A stretch of 64,000 nucleotides of DNA from Paraspadella gotoi. Its lineage: Eukaryota; Chaetognatha. The notes beneath the pieces are model-generated. The model was not told where the DNA came from and did no database searches. It saw nothing but the letters and a program-made list of their open reading frames with translations. The DNA lies in assembly GCA_051294375.1 (NCBI GenBank), contig CM119270.1, positions 18,201,710 through 18,265,709 on the forward strand, in the 5' to 3' direction. The stretch's first letter is position 1, and each line of letters starts with the position of its first letter. The position numbers and the translations under genes were made by a program. Shown here piece by piece: positions 15,557 through 28,118 of the stretch.

Positions 15557-17111
15557 ACAACCGCGGACTGGAACTCAATAGAACAGAGGAAACGACCGAG
15601 CGACGACAACGACGACGGACAACGACCCGAACCGACGATAACGATCATCGTATCAAACCAACGACACGACGCGACGACGATAAGCGGATCTCGATATAAA
15701 GACGATAAAAGCGACCAACGACGACGACGACGGACTACAACTGGGATAACGAACGAAAACGCTCTGACCGAAAAAGAAAAGAAATAACGCGAAAAATAAT
15801 AAAATCATTTTATGCTATAATCGAACGCTTTTCCTTTTTCTTTCATTGTCTTTTTCTTTTAGTCTCTCCAAAACCTCAGGTGATTCACATTTTAGGATTC
15901 TGTCCGCCCCTTCCTATGCCCTTGATACGTTGCTCTAACTCGTCTCTCTCTCTCTCATCTCTGCTAGCTCTCTCGTGGACTCTCCTCCACTAGCACACTC
16001 TCTCGTTTCTCTCTCTCTCTCTCTACTTCTCTTCACCCTCCTATATGTTCCAGACTCTTGGATCTTTATATCGACTGCCAAACCGCCGATCCTGACTGTG
16101 CCTAGATCTTTCTATCATCAGTCAGATCTTCAATACACTACGTCTCCATTGCCATTTGGATTTTTTCTCATCTTACCCTCCTCCTCTCCTGACCTCTCCT
16201 CTCTCTCCCCTCCTTCCTCCTCCTCCTCCCCTCACTTTCCCAAAATCATATTGGAATTAATGGTAAAAAAAGGTTATCACTGAGAAATTCATAAATATCT
16301 TACCAGGGGAAGAAAAAACGTTTTGAGTCCCTCTACGAGAGGAAGTTAATATGATTCTTCGTTTTGAAGCGTGAGAGAAAAGAGGTGGATAGAGAGCGGG
16401 GCTTCTTTCCATGCAAGAATGCAATGTTGCTCAATGTTTTCTGTTTTCTCAACGTGAGCTTCTTTTGACATTATATATCTTTTATTATTATATTATATAT
16501 ATTTTAACCACACTATTTTTTACCGACAATTTATTATAACATCTTATAGAATCAATAAATTTCGTTTATACCCTATAATTTTTTACGTTATTTTTATATT
16601 ACTTTCGATTTAACATGCAAAGAACCGATGGACCTTAACAAATTTTTTAAACTTCACATATTCTAAACGCAACCAGCTTAAAGCCTCTTAACTTCTTTCC
16701 CTCCATAACCGTTAGGTTGCATCATCATGTTACCGACTAAAAACCTTACGAGTCTCTTATAATCTCCCTTAAAGTCTTCCATTACATAATATTAATTCAT
16801 TTATATTAAACTTCCTCCAAAAGTTTTCACATTGCCGTCATGCCACCTCTAACTAGAATATAAGCCAATCATCGATGGACAACAACCGAGAACGCCCACT
16901 AAACGCCAACTCAACGCCAAAAAGTGCCAACCTCCACGCCACCCAAAGTGCACAATGCCAGAACAACGCTCCTCCGACCGCCATCCACAAGCGGCAGGCC
17001 TAGTCCCCACGTTCTTTGACGTTTATCGGCGGAAAGACTCTCTCTCTCCTCGTTGTGGCTCTCTCGTTTCTCTACTCTTCGTGGCTCTTCTCACGTGAGG
17101 CATACGTCGTC

Positions 17112-17146
<35 letters not shown>

Positions 17147-17778
17147 TCTCTTCTCTCTTTCTCTTTCTATTACTCAGAAAAAAAAACCAAAACAAGAAAA
17201 ATGATGCCATCTCTCGTTGCCATAACTCAGACTGAGAAATTTCCGGTTTTTATTGAATGGTCAAAGTGAGGAAAACAGTTCGCGGCGTCTTTTATGGGAT
17301 TACAAAAGTTATACTTTGCGTGATATATGTATCATAAGGATTCTTGCACCTATATATTATTCCCATGTGATCGAAACTTAATTAACTTAAAAATCGAAAT
17401 TTAAAACCGATTAGTTTTTGTTTGTCCAAGTTGAAAACACAAGGCGTGGAGCCAAAATAATTAGGCCAGAAAGTGAGGTCAAAATTGAAGGCCAAGCGGA
17501 TGGTTTCCTCTTGCTTACCAACACCAATCAAGCTCAACGAAGGACTTTATGTTTTCTGCCGGAAAACCGGCCGCCACTTCAGGACGGCCGTTCCGGAAAT
17601 CCCGGTGACGCTGGCTGCTTGCGACACTGGCCTATCCTCCTGCGTGCATTCCCGCCGCCGCCCCGCCGCCCGCTCTTCACAACGCAACGATGTCCGACCA
17701 GCACGCCAACGAAAAACTGTAAAGTCGAAATCCCGGTTGTTTCAAGTATTCTCTCTCTTTCTCTCTCTCTCTTTCTCT

Positions 17779-17824
<46 letters not shown>

Positions 17825-18107
17825 GCTCTATGCCATCTGAAACCTTGATGTTCATTGTCCAATGTTTATCGCGCAGCCTCGGATGCTTATTGTTCAATGA
17901 CTATTATAATACAGACTATACTTTTCGCCATTCTCCCAGTTTTCATCGTCGCGAATGTTACGAATTCCATTGCAGATGGCATCGTCGTCGTCGTCGTCGT
18001 CCACAGTGACACGCCTCGTCGCCTCACGGCACAGTGGAATTCCTCACCGCTTTCGACATCGTCGATCGTCGACCAATAAGATTCAATTGCGCAGTTGACG
18101 TAACTAG
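15557..18107 (+). repeat. repeated block, version C
   Basis: Sits between two 25-N gaps. Sequence from 15,557 to about 17,785 appears identical to 18,133 to about 20,361 (offset 2,576), including identical open frames. It is a noisier version of B: landmarks are the same but with frequent single-base insertions and deletions. It holds CT arrays at 17,105-17,160 and 17,750-17,820. Confidence 0.85.
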
Positions 18108-18132
18108 NNNNNNNNNNNNNNNNNNNNNNNNN

Positions 18133-19687
18133 ACAACCGCGGACTGGAACTCAATAGAACAGAGGAAACGACCGAGCGACGACAACGACGACGGACAACG
18201 ACCCGAACCGACGATAACGATCATCGTATCAAACCAACGACACGACGCGACGACGATAAGCGGATCTCGATATAAAGACGATAAAAGCGACCAACGACGA
18301 CGACGACGGACTACAACTGGGATAACGAACGAAAACGCTCTGACCGAAAAAGAAAAGAAATAACGCGAAAAATAATAAAATCATTTTATGCTATAATCGA
18401 ACGCTTTTCCTTTTTCTTTCATTGTCTTTTTCTTTTAGTCTCTCCAAAACCTCAGGTGATTCACATTTTAGGATTCTGTCCGCCCCTTCCTATGCCCTTG
18501 ATACGTTGCTCTAACTCGTCTCTCTCTCTCTCATCTCTGCTAGCTCTCTCGTGGACTCTCCTCCACTAGCACACTCTCTCGTTTCTCTCTCTCTCTCTCT
18601 ACTTCTCTTCACCCTCCTATATGTTCCAGACTCTTGGATCTTTATATCGACTGCCAAACCGCCGATCCTGACTGTGCCTAGATCTTTCTATCATCAGTCA
18701 GATCTTCAATACACTACGTCTCCATTGCCATTTGGATTTTTTCTCATCTTACCCTCCTCCTCTCCTGACCTCTCCTCTCTCTCCCCTCCTTCCTCCTCCT
18801 CCTCCCCTCACTTTCCCAAAATCATATTGGAATTAATGGTAAAAAAAGGTTATCACTGAGAAATTCATAAATATCTTACCAGGGGAAGAAAAAACGTTTT
18901 GAGTCCCTCTACGAGAGGAAGTTAATATGATTCTTCGTTTTGAAGCGTGAGAGAAAAGAGGTGGATAGAGAGCGGGGCTTCTTTCCATGCAAGAATGCAA
19001 TGTTGCTCAATGTTTTCTGTTTTCTCAACGTGAGCTTCTTTTGACATTATATATCTTTTATTATTATATTATATATATTTTAACCACACTATTTTTTACC
19101 GACAATTTATTATAACATCTTATAGAATCAATAAATTTCGTTTATACCCTATAATTTTTTACGTTATTTTTATATTACTTTCGATTTAACATGCAAAGAA
19201 CCGATGGACCTTAACAAATTTTTTAAACTTCACATATTCTAAACGCAACCAGCTTAAAGCCTCTTAACTTCTTTCCCTCCATAACCGTTAGGTTGCATCA
19301 TCATGTTACCGACTAAAAACCTTACGAGTCTCTTATAATCTCCCTTAAAGTCTTCCATTACATAATATTAATTCATTTATATTAAACTTCCTCCAAAAGT
19401 TTTCACATTGCCGTCATGCCACCTCTAACTAGAATATAAGCCAATCATCGATGGACAACAACCGAGAACGCCCACTAAACGCCAACTCAACGCCAAAAAG
19501 TGCCAACCTCCACGCCACCCAAAGTGCACAATGCCAGAACAACGCTCCTCCGACCGCCATCCACAAGCGGCAGGCCTAGTCCCCACGTTCTTTGACGTTT
19601 ATCGGCGGAAAGACTCTCTCTCTCCTCGTTGTGGCTCTCTCGTTTCTCTACTCTTCGTGGCTCTTCTCACGTGAGGCATACGTCGTC

Positions 19688-19722
<35 letters not shown>

Positions 19723-20772
19723 TCTCTTCTCTCTTTCTCTTTCTATTACTCAGAAAAAAAAACCAAAACAAGAAAAATGATGCCATCTCTCGTTGCCATA
19801 ACTCAGACTGAGAAATTTCCGGTTTTTATTGAATGGTCAAAGTGAGGAAAACAGTTCGCGGCGTCTTTTATGGGATTACAAAAGTTATACTTTGCGTGAT
19901 ATATGTATCATAAGGATTCTTGCACCTATATATTATTCCCATGTGATCGAAACTTAATTAACTTAAAAATCGAAATTTAAAACCGATTAGTTTTTGTTTG
20001 TCCAAGTTGAAAACACAAGGCGTGGAGCCAAAATAATTAGGCCAGAAAGTGAGGTCAAAATTGAAGGCCAAGCGGATGGTTTCCTCTTGCTTACCAACAC
20101 CAATCAAGCTCAACGAAGGACTTTATGTTTTCTGCCGGAAAACCGGCCGCCACTTCAGGACGGCCGTTCCGGAAATCCCGGTGACGCTGGCTGCTTGCGA
20201 CACTGGCCTATCCTCCTGCGTGCATTCCCGCCGCCGCCCCGCCGCCCGCTCTTCACAACGCAACGATGTCCGACCAGCACGCCAACGAAAAACTGTAAAG
20301 TCGAAATCCCGGTTGTTTCAAGTATTCTCTCTCTTTCTCTCTCTCTCTTTCTCTCTCTTCTCTCTCTCTCTCTCTCTCTCCTCTCTTCTCTCTCTTCTTC
20401 TCTTCTCTCTCTCTCTTCTCTCTCTCTCTCTTGTTCTCGCTCTATGCCATTTGAAACCTTGATGTATTGTCCAATGTTTATCGCGCAGCCTCGGATGCTT
20501 ATGTTAATGACTATTATAATACAGACTTACTTTTTCGCCATTCTTCCCAGTTCATCGTGTCGGCGCGAATGTTACGGATTCCATTGCAGATGGCATTCGT
20601 CGTCGTCGTCGTCGTCCACCAGTGACACCGCCTCGTCGCCTCACGGCACAGTGGAAGTTCCTCACCGTCTTTCGACATCGTCGATCGTCGACAAAAGATT
20701 CAATTGCGCAGTTGACGTAACTAGTTTACGCCTATCGCACCTGGGTACTCTCTCTCTCTCTCTCTCTCTCTA

Positions 20773-20850
<78 letters not shown>
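18133..20850 (+). repeat. repeated block, version D
   Basis: Starts directly after a 25-N gap and repeats C exactly until the CT array near 20,361. It then continues with a differing but homologous version of the C tail (GCCATTTGAAACC...GTTGACGTAACTAG) and runs on past the point where C stops at its gap. CT arrays lie at 20,325-20,440 and 20,750-20,850. Confidence 0.85.
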
Positions 20851-20853
<3 letters not shown>

Positions 20854-20907
20854 GATACGCATCATTGCTCTCCTAACTTTTCTTTATTTCTAAATTGAAC
20901 AGTGGAC

Positions 20908-20908
20908 A

Positions 20909-20939
<31 letters not shown>

Positions 20940-20941
20940 TT
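20908..20941 (+). repeat. (ACG)n microsatellite
   Basis: Pure GACGACGAC run. This is the same triplet class found at some twenty sites in the window. Confidence 0.9.
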
Positions 20942-20944
20942 GAA

Positions 20945-21365
20945 TAACAACAACTAAAAAAACATATCGATGATTTGTTCCCATTTGCAAATACCTAAAA
21001 TGATCGTTTTCTATACAGTTCTATACAATTATATACAATTCTATACAGTTAATATCCTAATGTAACGTCATTACTGCTCTACTTCAGTTAGTGGCATATT
21101 TTCCTCATAAACTGTCTACAATAAAGTCACACCAAGAATAATGTCATTTTTGTAAACTAATAATAATACAATAACGACTACGTCTCTCTTTTAACTATAA
21201 TCTATTGTGTCTCTTTGAACATTCAAAGTCATAATAATCAAATCACCATGTTTTTAATGACGAAAAAAAAACCTTTATAATTTTTATCTTCAATCTCTTT
21301 TCCCACAATTGAAAAAAAACCCTGTCATAAAAAAAAGACTTGGTTCTGTTTTATGCTTTTGCCAT
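20945..21365. other. anonymous AT-rich sequence
   Basis: No gene seen. A short direct repeat of CTATACAGTT/CTATACAATT lies at about 21,012-21,050. Confidence 0.6.
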
Positions 21366-21370
21366 TGACC

Positions 21371-21436
21371 TCTTCTTTCGATCTTTCTATCTTTCGATCT
21401 TTCTATCTTTCTATCTTTCTATCTTTCTATCTTTTC
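21371..21436 (+). repeat. 8-bp tandem array (CTTTCTAT)n
   Basis: About eight units; two carry TTTCGATC variants. Confidence 0.85.
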
Positions 21437-21574
21437 TCAAGAGTTTGGTTGGTTTGACTTTTTCTCGTTCCTTCTCTCTCCACATTGTTTTTTTTTAACC
21501 TCTACCGGGTAATCGGTTCGGAATAGAACCAAGGGAAAAAAATTAATCAATAAAAATTATAAGCTGTTTGAAAT

Positions 21575-21650
21575 TAACCGGTCCAAAGTCAGGATAGGTT
21601 ATTCATAGATTGAATGGATGTACCAATCACATTATAGTAAATATGTATAG
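21575..21650 (+). mobile_element. 3' fragment of the SINE-like repeat
   Basis: GGTCCAAAGTCAGGATAGGTTATTC...TTGAATGGATGTACCAATC matches the 3' end of the 8,098-8,441 element. The 5' body is absent. Confidence 0.6.
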
Positions 21651-21789
21651 AATAATTTGGCAGCAACAGCAGCAGCTGTTAAAGTTAAAACAAGTATAAA
21701 ACTTTTTTTCAGTCTTAAATAAACACCCGATATTTTTTTTTCTTCTTCCTCTTCTTGAATTTATTCTTTACTTCCTTTATTTTCGAAAT

Positions 21790-21793
21790 GAAA

Positions 21794-21825
<32 letters not shown>

Positions 21826-22080
21826 TAGAGATGGAGTGGCTTTTTTTTCCCCTGCCCCGGGTGCTCGGCTGCCCGGGTGCCCTTGATATGATCCTTAGAC
21901 AACAGAGGGAAGCGTGCGTCTTCGTCGCTGACGAGTGGGGGAGACGACGACGATGACGACGACGACGACGACGACGACGACTAAACAACTTATCATTTCC
22001 TTATCTTTTTTTTCGCTCCCCAGGCAATGACGACGACGACGACAACTACAACAACGACAACGACGACACTCCCAGTCCGG
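21790..22080. repeat. GA tract and ACG triplet runs
   Basis: (GA)n at 21,792-21,832; (GAC)n at 21,942-21,982 and 22,027-22,070. Between them lies a short GC-rich stretch with CCCGGGTGC duplicated at about 21,857 and 21,873. Confidence 0.8.
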
Positions 22081-22250
22081 AACCCGAACTGGAAAGAGAC
22101 TTTCAGTTTCCGGATGTAAATCTGAACTCATGAATCTGAAAACCTCCGAGGTTCTGAGCATTACTGCCGCTAAGCACGATACGAAATGACTCGAGTGCGT
22201 CGGTGTTCCAGAAGCGGGACAATGCCCGGTACATTCAGGCAATCCTTTGC

Positions 22251-22344
22251 AATGAATGAATGAATGAATGAATGAATGAATGAATGAATGAATGAATGAA
22301 TGAATTAATGAATGAATGAATGAATGAATGAATGAATGAATGAA

Positions 22345-22434
<90 letters not shown>
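22251..22434 (+). repeat. compound tetranucleotide (AATG)n-(AAAT)n
   Basis: About 23 AATG units switch in phase to about 23 AAAT/AATA units at about 22,344, with one AATT variant near 22,303. A Phe/Ile/His-type frame on the minus strand is a repeat translation. Confidence 0.95.
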
Positions 22435-22436
<2 letters not shown>

Positions 22437-22499
22437 CAATTATAATTAATGAGTACAAAACAAAATCCAACGTCTTCATTTTCACCTATTTTCTTATTT

Positions 22500-22765
22500 T
22501 TTGTCTTTTCTTCTTAACTTTCACCTTTTTTTTCTTTTCTTTTCATTTATTTTTATTTTTTCTTCTTTTTCTTTTCTTTTTCTTTCCTTCACTTTCCTTT
22601 TCTTTCCTCCACTTTTGTTTCTTTTCCTCCACTTTCTTTTCCTTTTCTTTCCTCCACTTTCGTTTCTTTTCCTCCACTTTCTTTTTTCTTTTTCTTTCCT
22701 CCACACTCTTTCTTTCACCACTATCTTTTACTTTCCACTTGTTTCATTCTTTTACTCTACGTACT
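22500..22765 (+). repeat. polypyrimidine tract with CCTCCACTTTC units
   Basis: T-rich pyrimidine tract with about seven CCTCCACTTTCTTTTC-like units of roughly 20-30 bp. Confidence 0.8.
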
Positions 22766-23644
22766 TTCCTTTCCCTTTCTTCTCCGCCCCTCCCTTCGGC
22801 CCAAATTTTACGTGAGACGTCCTCACAAGAGTCACCTCTCGTCGCCCAACGGCGATTCACAATTCACGTTCTCGCGTCTCACCCTCACCTTTCCTACGTA
22901 CAGATTCACGACTCACATTTCGTACTCACCCATCTCGCGATTCACCAGACATCGCTCGTGACACGTACCAACGAGACTCAATCTCGAATTCTTCACATCG
23001 GTTTCCTTTTTTTAAATCTCTTTTAACTTGGCTCTTCTTCCAAAAGCGCCGATTTTCCCTGAAATTTAAACCAATCAGACCCTGCTACCGAACCCTCTAA
23101 TTTTACGTTTAACGCCCATTTTCAACTGAAATAAGTTTGTTTATTTTAGGTTAATAATTAGGTTAGGGATAAGGAATCGGGATTTAGTTTTATTAAGTAG
23201 GCATTGAGGTTAGTGATTAAAGTATTGAAATCAGGGATCGGGGTTAATGTTGGTGGGGCGGATTCTGCAGAAGGTTAATTTACAAAAAGTCATAAGAAGT
23301 TCACACTCGAGGTAAAACCAGCCAAACCAGATCTTAACGAGAGAGAGGCACACAAGGCGACGCAGAGGCGCGTCAAATGATCATCACATTCTTACACAGC
23401 TTTAATGGCAATTAATAACGCGGTGCTCTAAAAGGCCTGAAATAGAACACGATAAATGAAAATCGGTATCCATAATACAGAGAACGGAAATGTTTATTGA
23501 TAGAGTCTTTAATGAGTTCAAAAGAAAAAGGTCTTTTGATGATCGCGAAAGTCACTCGGTGATTCGCACGAGTTTCGCATCCTAGCATCAACCCTGCGGA
23601 AAAAAAGATAAGACCGAGATATAAAGGTTAAAATCAAATATGAA

Positions 23645-23975
23645 ATTGGTACAACCAATATTAAAATTATCCATTCATTTAATAAATAAGCTCATCTTGC
23701 CCCTGACTTTGAGAGTTTAAGGCCTCCATCACTCTTACAAGATAATGACAATTGCAAGCTTTCAATCAAGACTCTGCTCACAGTCTCGTTTATTCACTCC
23801 CAGAGTACCTGGCTTCCCTATCAATGAATTGGGATATGACTATTTCAAAAATGTTTCAATTGTTATGAAAAAGACCACTCCCTTAAGTATTAGATAGAGG
23901 CAATACTTATTGTACTCCGCACTAGCATCAAAATACAAAGAGCTGAATTTTATAAAAATTGGTACAATTAAAATT
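23645..23975 (-). mobile_element. SINE-like repeat, reverse orientation (in block E)
   Basis: Reverse complement of the 8,098-8,441 element, including CCATTCATTTAATAAATAAGC, CCCTGACTTTG, GGCCTCCATCACTCTTACAAGA, TATTCACTCCC..GAGTACCTGGCTTCCCTATCAATGAA and TACTCCGCACTAGCATCAAAA. Flanked on both sides by GGTACAA. Confidence 0.75.
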
Positions 23976-24244
23976 TAAATTTAAAATCAAATTTAAGTGT
24001 TAGGAATCTAACGCTCTCCAATCTCTAATCTCTTAACTAATCTCTTAATCCTAATCTATATCCTAATCCTATAGATCGTAGTATTTATATTACAGTTACT
24101 AAGTATTGTTATATACGCCATCGATGTTCGCATCCTTTTTCCTCTTTTATCGAATCACGAACCGCCCCCCCCCACCCCCCCCCAACAAAAAAAAGCTTCT
24201 TTCCTCTTCCAACAAAAAATCGGTCTGAAATCACTTTTTCCGCC

Positions 24245-24590
24245 ACAGGAGGTCGCGGAGAGGAAGGGAGGCGGGAGTGGGGGTGTAGAGGGGGGGCTAG
24301 AGGAGGGGTGTTAAGGTCTTAAGGGGGTGAAGAGGGCTGTTGAGAGGGTGGAGAGGGGCTGGTGAGGGGCGGGACGGGGATTTAGTGGGGGGAAGAGGGA
24401 TACTATGGGGTGGAGAGGGATGTTGAGGGGGTAGAGGGAAATGTTGATGACTTAAAGATGGGTGTTAACGGGTGTTTCGGGGAGTAGACATAGGGTGTTA
24501 AGGGGATATCGGGTGTTGGAGATTGGAGAAGGGTGTCGAGGAGACAAAGGTGGGGGTGTCGAGGGGCTGATACGTAAGGGGAATGAAATG
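24245..24590 (+). repeat. G-rich minisatellite, about 20-21 bp unit (block E)
   Basis: Degenerate units such as GGGTGTTGAGGGGGTGGAGAG with many GGG/GGGG runs, able in principle to form G-quadruplexes on the plus strand. The minus strand reads as Pro/Thr/Ser-rich frames that are repeat translations. Homologous copies lie at 26,810-27,150 and 28,195-28,520. Confidence 0.85.
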
Positions 24591-25489
24591 GGGGGTGCTC
24601 AAGCGCCGCCGGACCACCAAAGGTCGGGCCCTCTTTTCTCGGGGCCATTTGGAACCGTGACTCGTAATCCGCTGGGCGTTTTATTCCATCCCCGGGTCGC
24701 AGCTTCCAATCCCTTTTCATTTCATTTCTTTTCCGCGGATGGGATACGATGGCGACGGATGGCATCCGATGGCATTTAATGGCATCCGAGGGCATTTAAT
24801 GTCATCCGCTGGCATCTGATGGCGGCAGAAATAGCAGCAATGAAATTTTATGCCATATTTCGGTCTAGCCGATGGCATTTATCCGTGTAATCTCTTTTTT
24901 TTTATGCTTTAGTTTAGCCATTTTTTTTTTCGTCCATTTATGGGCCATTTCTGTTGCCCGGCGATAAGTTTCGCTCGTTATTGCGTTTGGCTCCTGACTC
25001 CGTCGGAGATTTGGCCTGTAATTAGTTGGCCTGATAAACAAAGGAATTAGAAATAAAAAAATGATTTTAATCGCATTGAAAATTAAATAGTGAGACGAGT
25101 TATTAAACGGATATAAAAATTTAAAAATTAAAATCCGGAAAAAAAAATATTGAAAAGAAAAAAATGGAAAATCTAAACAAGAAATAAGGGGAAAAAATGA
25201 AACCTCGCTACCCAATGACGTCATACACCGGTCCGCCGCAGGCGCCGCCGAGATGCCGCCGCCGCCGCCGCCGGTCAAAAGGCAGATTTTTTTTTATCAA
25301 AGGCTGCGGCTTGAGGAAAGGANNNNNNNNNNTTTAGGTTTAATAATTAGGTTAGGGGTTAAGGATCGGGATTTAGTTTTAATTAAGTTAGGGATTGAGG
25401 TTAGTGATTAAGTATTGAAATCAGGGATCGGGGTTAACCCTGGGAAAAAAGATAAGACCGAGATATAAAGAGTTAAAATCAAATGAAAT

Positions 25490-25803
25490 CGGTACAACCA
25501 ATATTAAAATTATCCATTCATTTAATAAATAAGCTATCTTGCCCCTGACTTTGGAAGTTTAAGGCCTCCATCACTCTTACAAGATAATGACAATGCAAGC
25601 TTTTAATCAAGACTCTCTCACAGTCTCGTTTATTCACTCCCAGAGTACCTGGCTTCCCTATCAATGAATTGGTATGATATTTCAAAGAATGTTTCAATTG
25701 TATGAAAAGACCACTCCCTTAAGTATTAGATAGAGGAATACTTATTGTACTCCGCACTAGCATCAAAATACAAAGAGCTGAATTTTATAAAATTGGTACA
25801 ATT
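25490..25803 (-). mobile_element. SINE-like repeat, reverse orientation (in block F)
   Basis: Same element as at 23,645, nearly identical. It is therefore probably the same locus seen twice rather than a new insertion. Confidence 0.75.
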
Positions 25804-26007
25804 AAAATTTAAATTTAAAATCAAATTTAAGTGTTAGGAATCTAACGCTCTCCAATCTCTAATCTCTTAACCTAATCTCTTAATCCTAATCTATATCCTA
25901 ATCCCTATAGATCGTAGTATTTATATTACAGTTACTAAGTATAGTTATATACGCCATCGATGTCGCATCCTTTTTCCTCTTTTATCGAATCACGAACCGC
26001 CCCCCCC

Positions 26008-26711
26008 GAAATTTGAGATGATTGGTTGCACATTAGAGGAGATATCGTAGATGTATACTGCAGATGGGATAGTTCTCGAGGGGCAGCAACACGTGTCCCG
26101 ATAACATTGGTTAAGAACAAGGCAAAAAATGGTGCCATGAAAATTTTTGAGTGCTAAAATCTCTCTTTATTTGACCTTTGAATGTAAAGACGGACTAAGT
26201 GAAAGCTTGCGAAACTCTGATGCTCTGGTCAGCTTTTTCCCGTACTACAGAACTTGAGCCTGGAGTAAGAGAGTTCACGATAAATAAATTGAGAACTTTC
26301 GGGGGAACAATCTTAAGACCGGTCGAATAAAGAAAAGAGAAAATATAAATTAAACAATTTTCAAATGAAAGTTGCATCACTTTTGGTGGGTCATTTTCAC
26401 CGTCACACGACATAAAATAAGATATGAGGGAAAAGTAGAGTGAGGTAAAATCCGGGTACCTGATCTGGGTGTAAAAAAAATGAATAGAACTAATAGGAGG
26501 GGGCTATGCGCGATTTTTTTGGGACGTAACTCATGAAGAATAATGTGCGGACAAGGGCATGAGGCCCAGTGAGGGAAATAGGTGGCCACAGGAAACCAAA
26601 CCTCAAAACGCATTAAATAAAGAAAACAAAATTTTTCCTAAAAATTGAAGCATTCTGTATCTAATAGCCATACGAGTCGCATCCTTACACTCTCATTATA
26701 AATCAGAACCG
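26008..26711. other. about 700-bp segment present in F but absent in E
   Basis: Flanked by partial direct repeats: GTCGCATCCTT..CTC..TTAT..AATCA.GAACCGCCCCCC occurs before it (25,962-26,006) and again at its end (26,677-26,718). Inside are no repeats and no convincing gene, only two short minus-strand frames without family resemblance. Confidence 0.55.
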
Positions 26712-26809
26712 CCCCCCTCTCCTATAGCTGCCCACCCCGCAACAAAAAAAAGCTCTTTCCTCTTCAACGAAAATCGTCTGAAAATCACTTTTTCCGCCAC
26801 AGGAGGTCG

Positions 26810-27150
26810 CGGGAGAGGGAGGCGGGAGTGGGGCGTGTAGAGGGGGGCTAGAAGAGGGGTGTTAAGGTTCTTAAGGGGGTGAAGAGAGGGCTGTTGACAG
26901 AGGGTGGAGAGGGGCTGGTGAGGGGGCGGACGGGGATTTAGTGGGGGAAGAGGGATACTATGGGGTGGAGAGGGATTTGAGGGGGTAAGAGGGAAATGTT
27001 TTGATGACTTAAAGATGGGTGTTAACGGGTGTTTCGGAGAGATAGACATAGGGTGTTAAGGGGATATCGGTGGTTGGAGATTGGAGAAGGGTGTCGAGGA
27101 GACAAAGGTGGGGGTGTCGAGGGCTGTATACGTAAGGGGAATGAAATGGG
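26810..27150 (+). repeat. G-rich minisatellite (block F)
   Basis: Counterpart of 24,245-24,590, with unit-level indels. Confidence 0.8.
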
Positions 27151-28118
27151 GGGTGCTCAAGCGCCCGCGGGACCACCAAAGGTCGGGCCCACTCGTTTTT
27201 CCGGGCCATTTGCGAACCGTGACTCGTAATCCGGCTGGGCGCGTTTTATTCATCCCCGGGTGCGAGCTTCCAATCCCTTTTCATTTCATTTCTTTTCCGC
27301 GGATGGATACGACTGCGACGCATGGCATCCGATGAGCATTTAAGGCATCCGAGGCATCTTATATGTCATCCGCGTGCGATCTGATGGCGGCAGAAATAGC
27401 GCAATGAAATTTTTATGCCATATTTCGGTCTAGCCGATGGCATTTATTCCGTGTAATCTCTTTTTTATTATGCTTTATGTTCCATTTTTGTTTTCGTCCA
27501 TTTATGGGCCATTTCTGTTGCCCCGGCGATAAGTTTCCGCTCGTTATTGCGCGTTTGGCTCCTGACTCCGTCGGAGATTTTGGCCCTGTAAATTAGTTGG
27601 CCTGATAAAACAAAGGAATTAGAAATAAAAAATGATTTTAATCGCATTGAAAATTAAATAGTGAGACGAGTTATTAAACGGATATAAAAAATTTAAAAAT
27701 TAAAATCCGGAAAGAAACACTTAACAAGTTAGATAGTTTCGATTAGAATCGCTCGGAAATCGATGAGAAGATACTGAATAATCATCAAAATAGGATGGCA
27801 TTCGTAGTGGAAGATAAAGGTAGGATCAGTGGTGACAGAATGCATCATACTAATACACCAGTCGTAGGTCGCTCACACTTGTAGCGCGAAACTCAGATAA
27901 TGAGTGAAAGTTATACTTGTAATGGCGGGATCAGGTCGGAAGAGGGATGATTGATAACTGAGGTTAAGTGGGGAAAAGAAGAATGAAACCCTCGCTACCC
28001 GCAGGCCGCGACGCAATGTAAGCTGTCATGACAACCTGGTCCGGCAGCCCCGACCGCACACAAGGCGCCGGCCGAGATGGCCTGCGCCGCGTGNNNNNNN
28101 NNNNNNNNNNNNNNNNNN

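Larger units (their letters stand above)
23130..25322 (+). repeat. second repeated block, version E
   Basis: Landmarks in order: TTAGGTTAGGG-like segment (23,140-23,255), the AACCCTG..AAAAAGATAAGACCGAG segment, a reverse SINE-like copy, and CTAATCTCTTAATCCTAATC repeats (24,020-24,075). A C homopolymer, the G-rich minisatellite, a GGCATCCGATGGCATTTAATG segment (24,740-24,830), TGACGTCATACACCGG (25,216) and a GCCGCC run follow. It ends at a 10-N gap. Version F repeats the order. Confidence 0.8.
25333..28093 (+). repeat. second repeated block, version F
   Basis: Repeats block E after a 10-N gap, with many one-base indels. It has an extra segment of about 700 bp (26,008-26,711) and about 250 bp of extra sequence near 27,715-27,960. 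It ends at a 25-N gap. Confidence 0.8.

Noticed and set aside
15975-16283. 102-codon frame repeated identically at 18,551-18,859
   Set aside because: Identity comes from the exact duplication of the whole block, not from coding conservation; the sequence is Ser/Leu/Pro-rich and partly CT repeat.
22251-22434. Possible CRISPR-like regular array
   Set aside because: It is a simple (AATG)n/(AAAT)n tetranucleotide with no spacers, in an animal genome.
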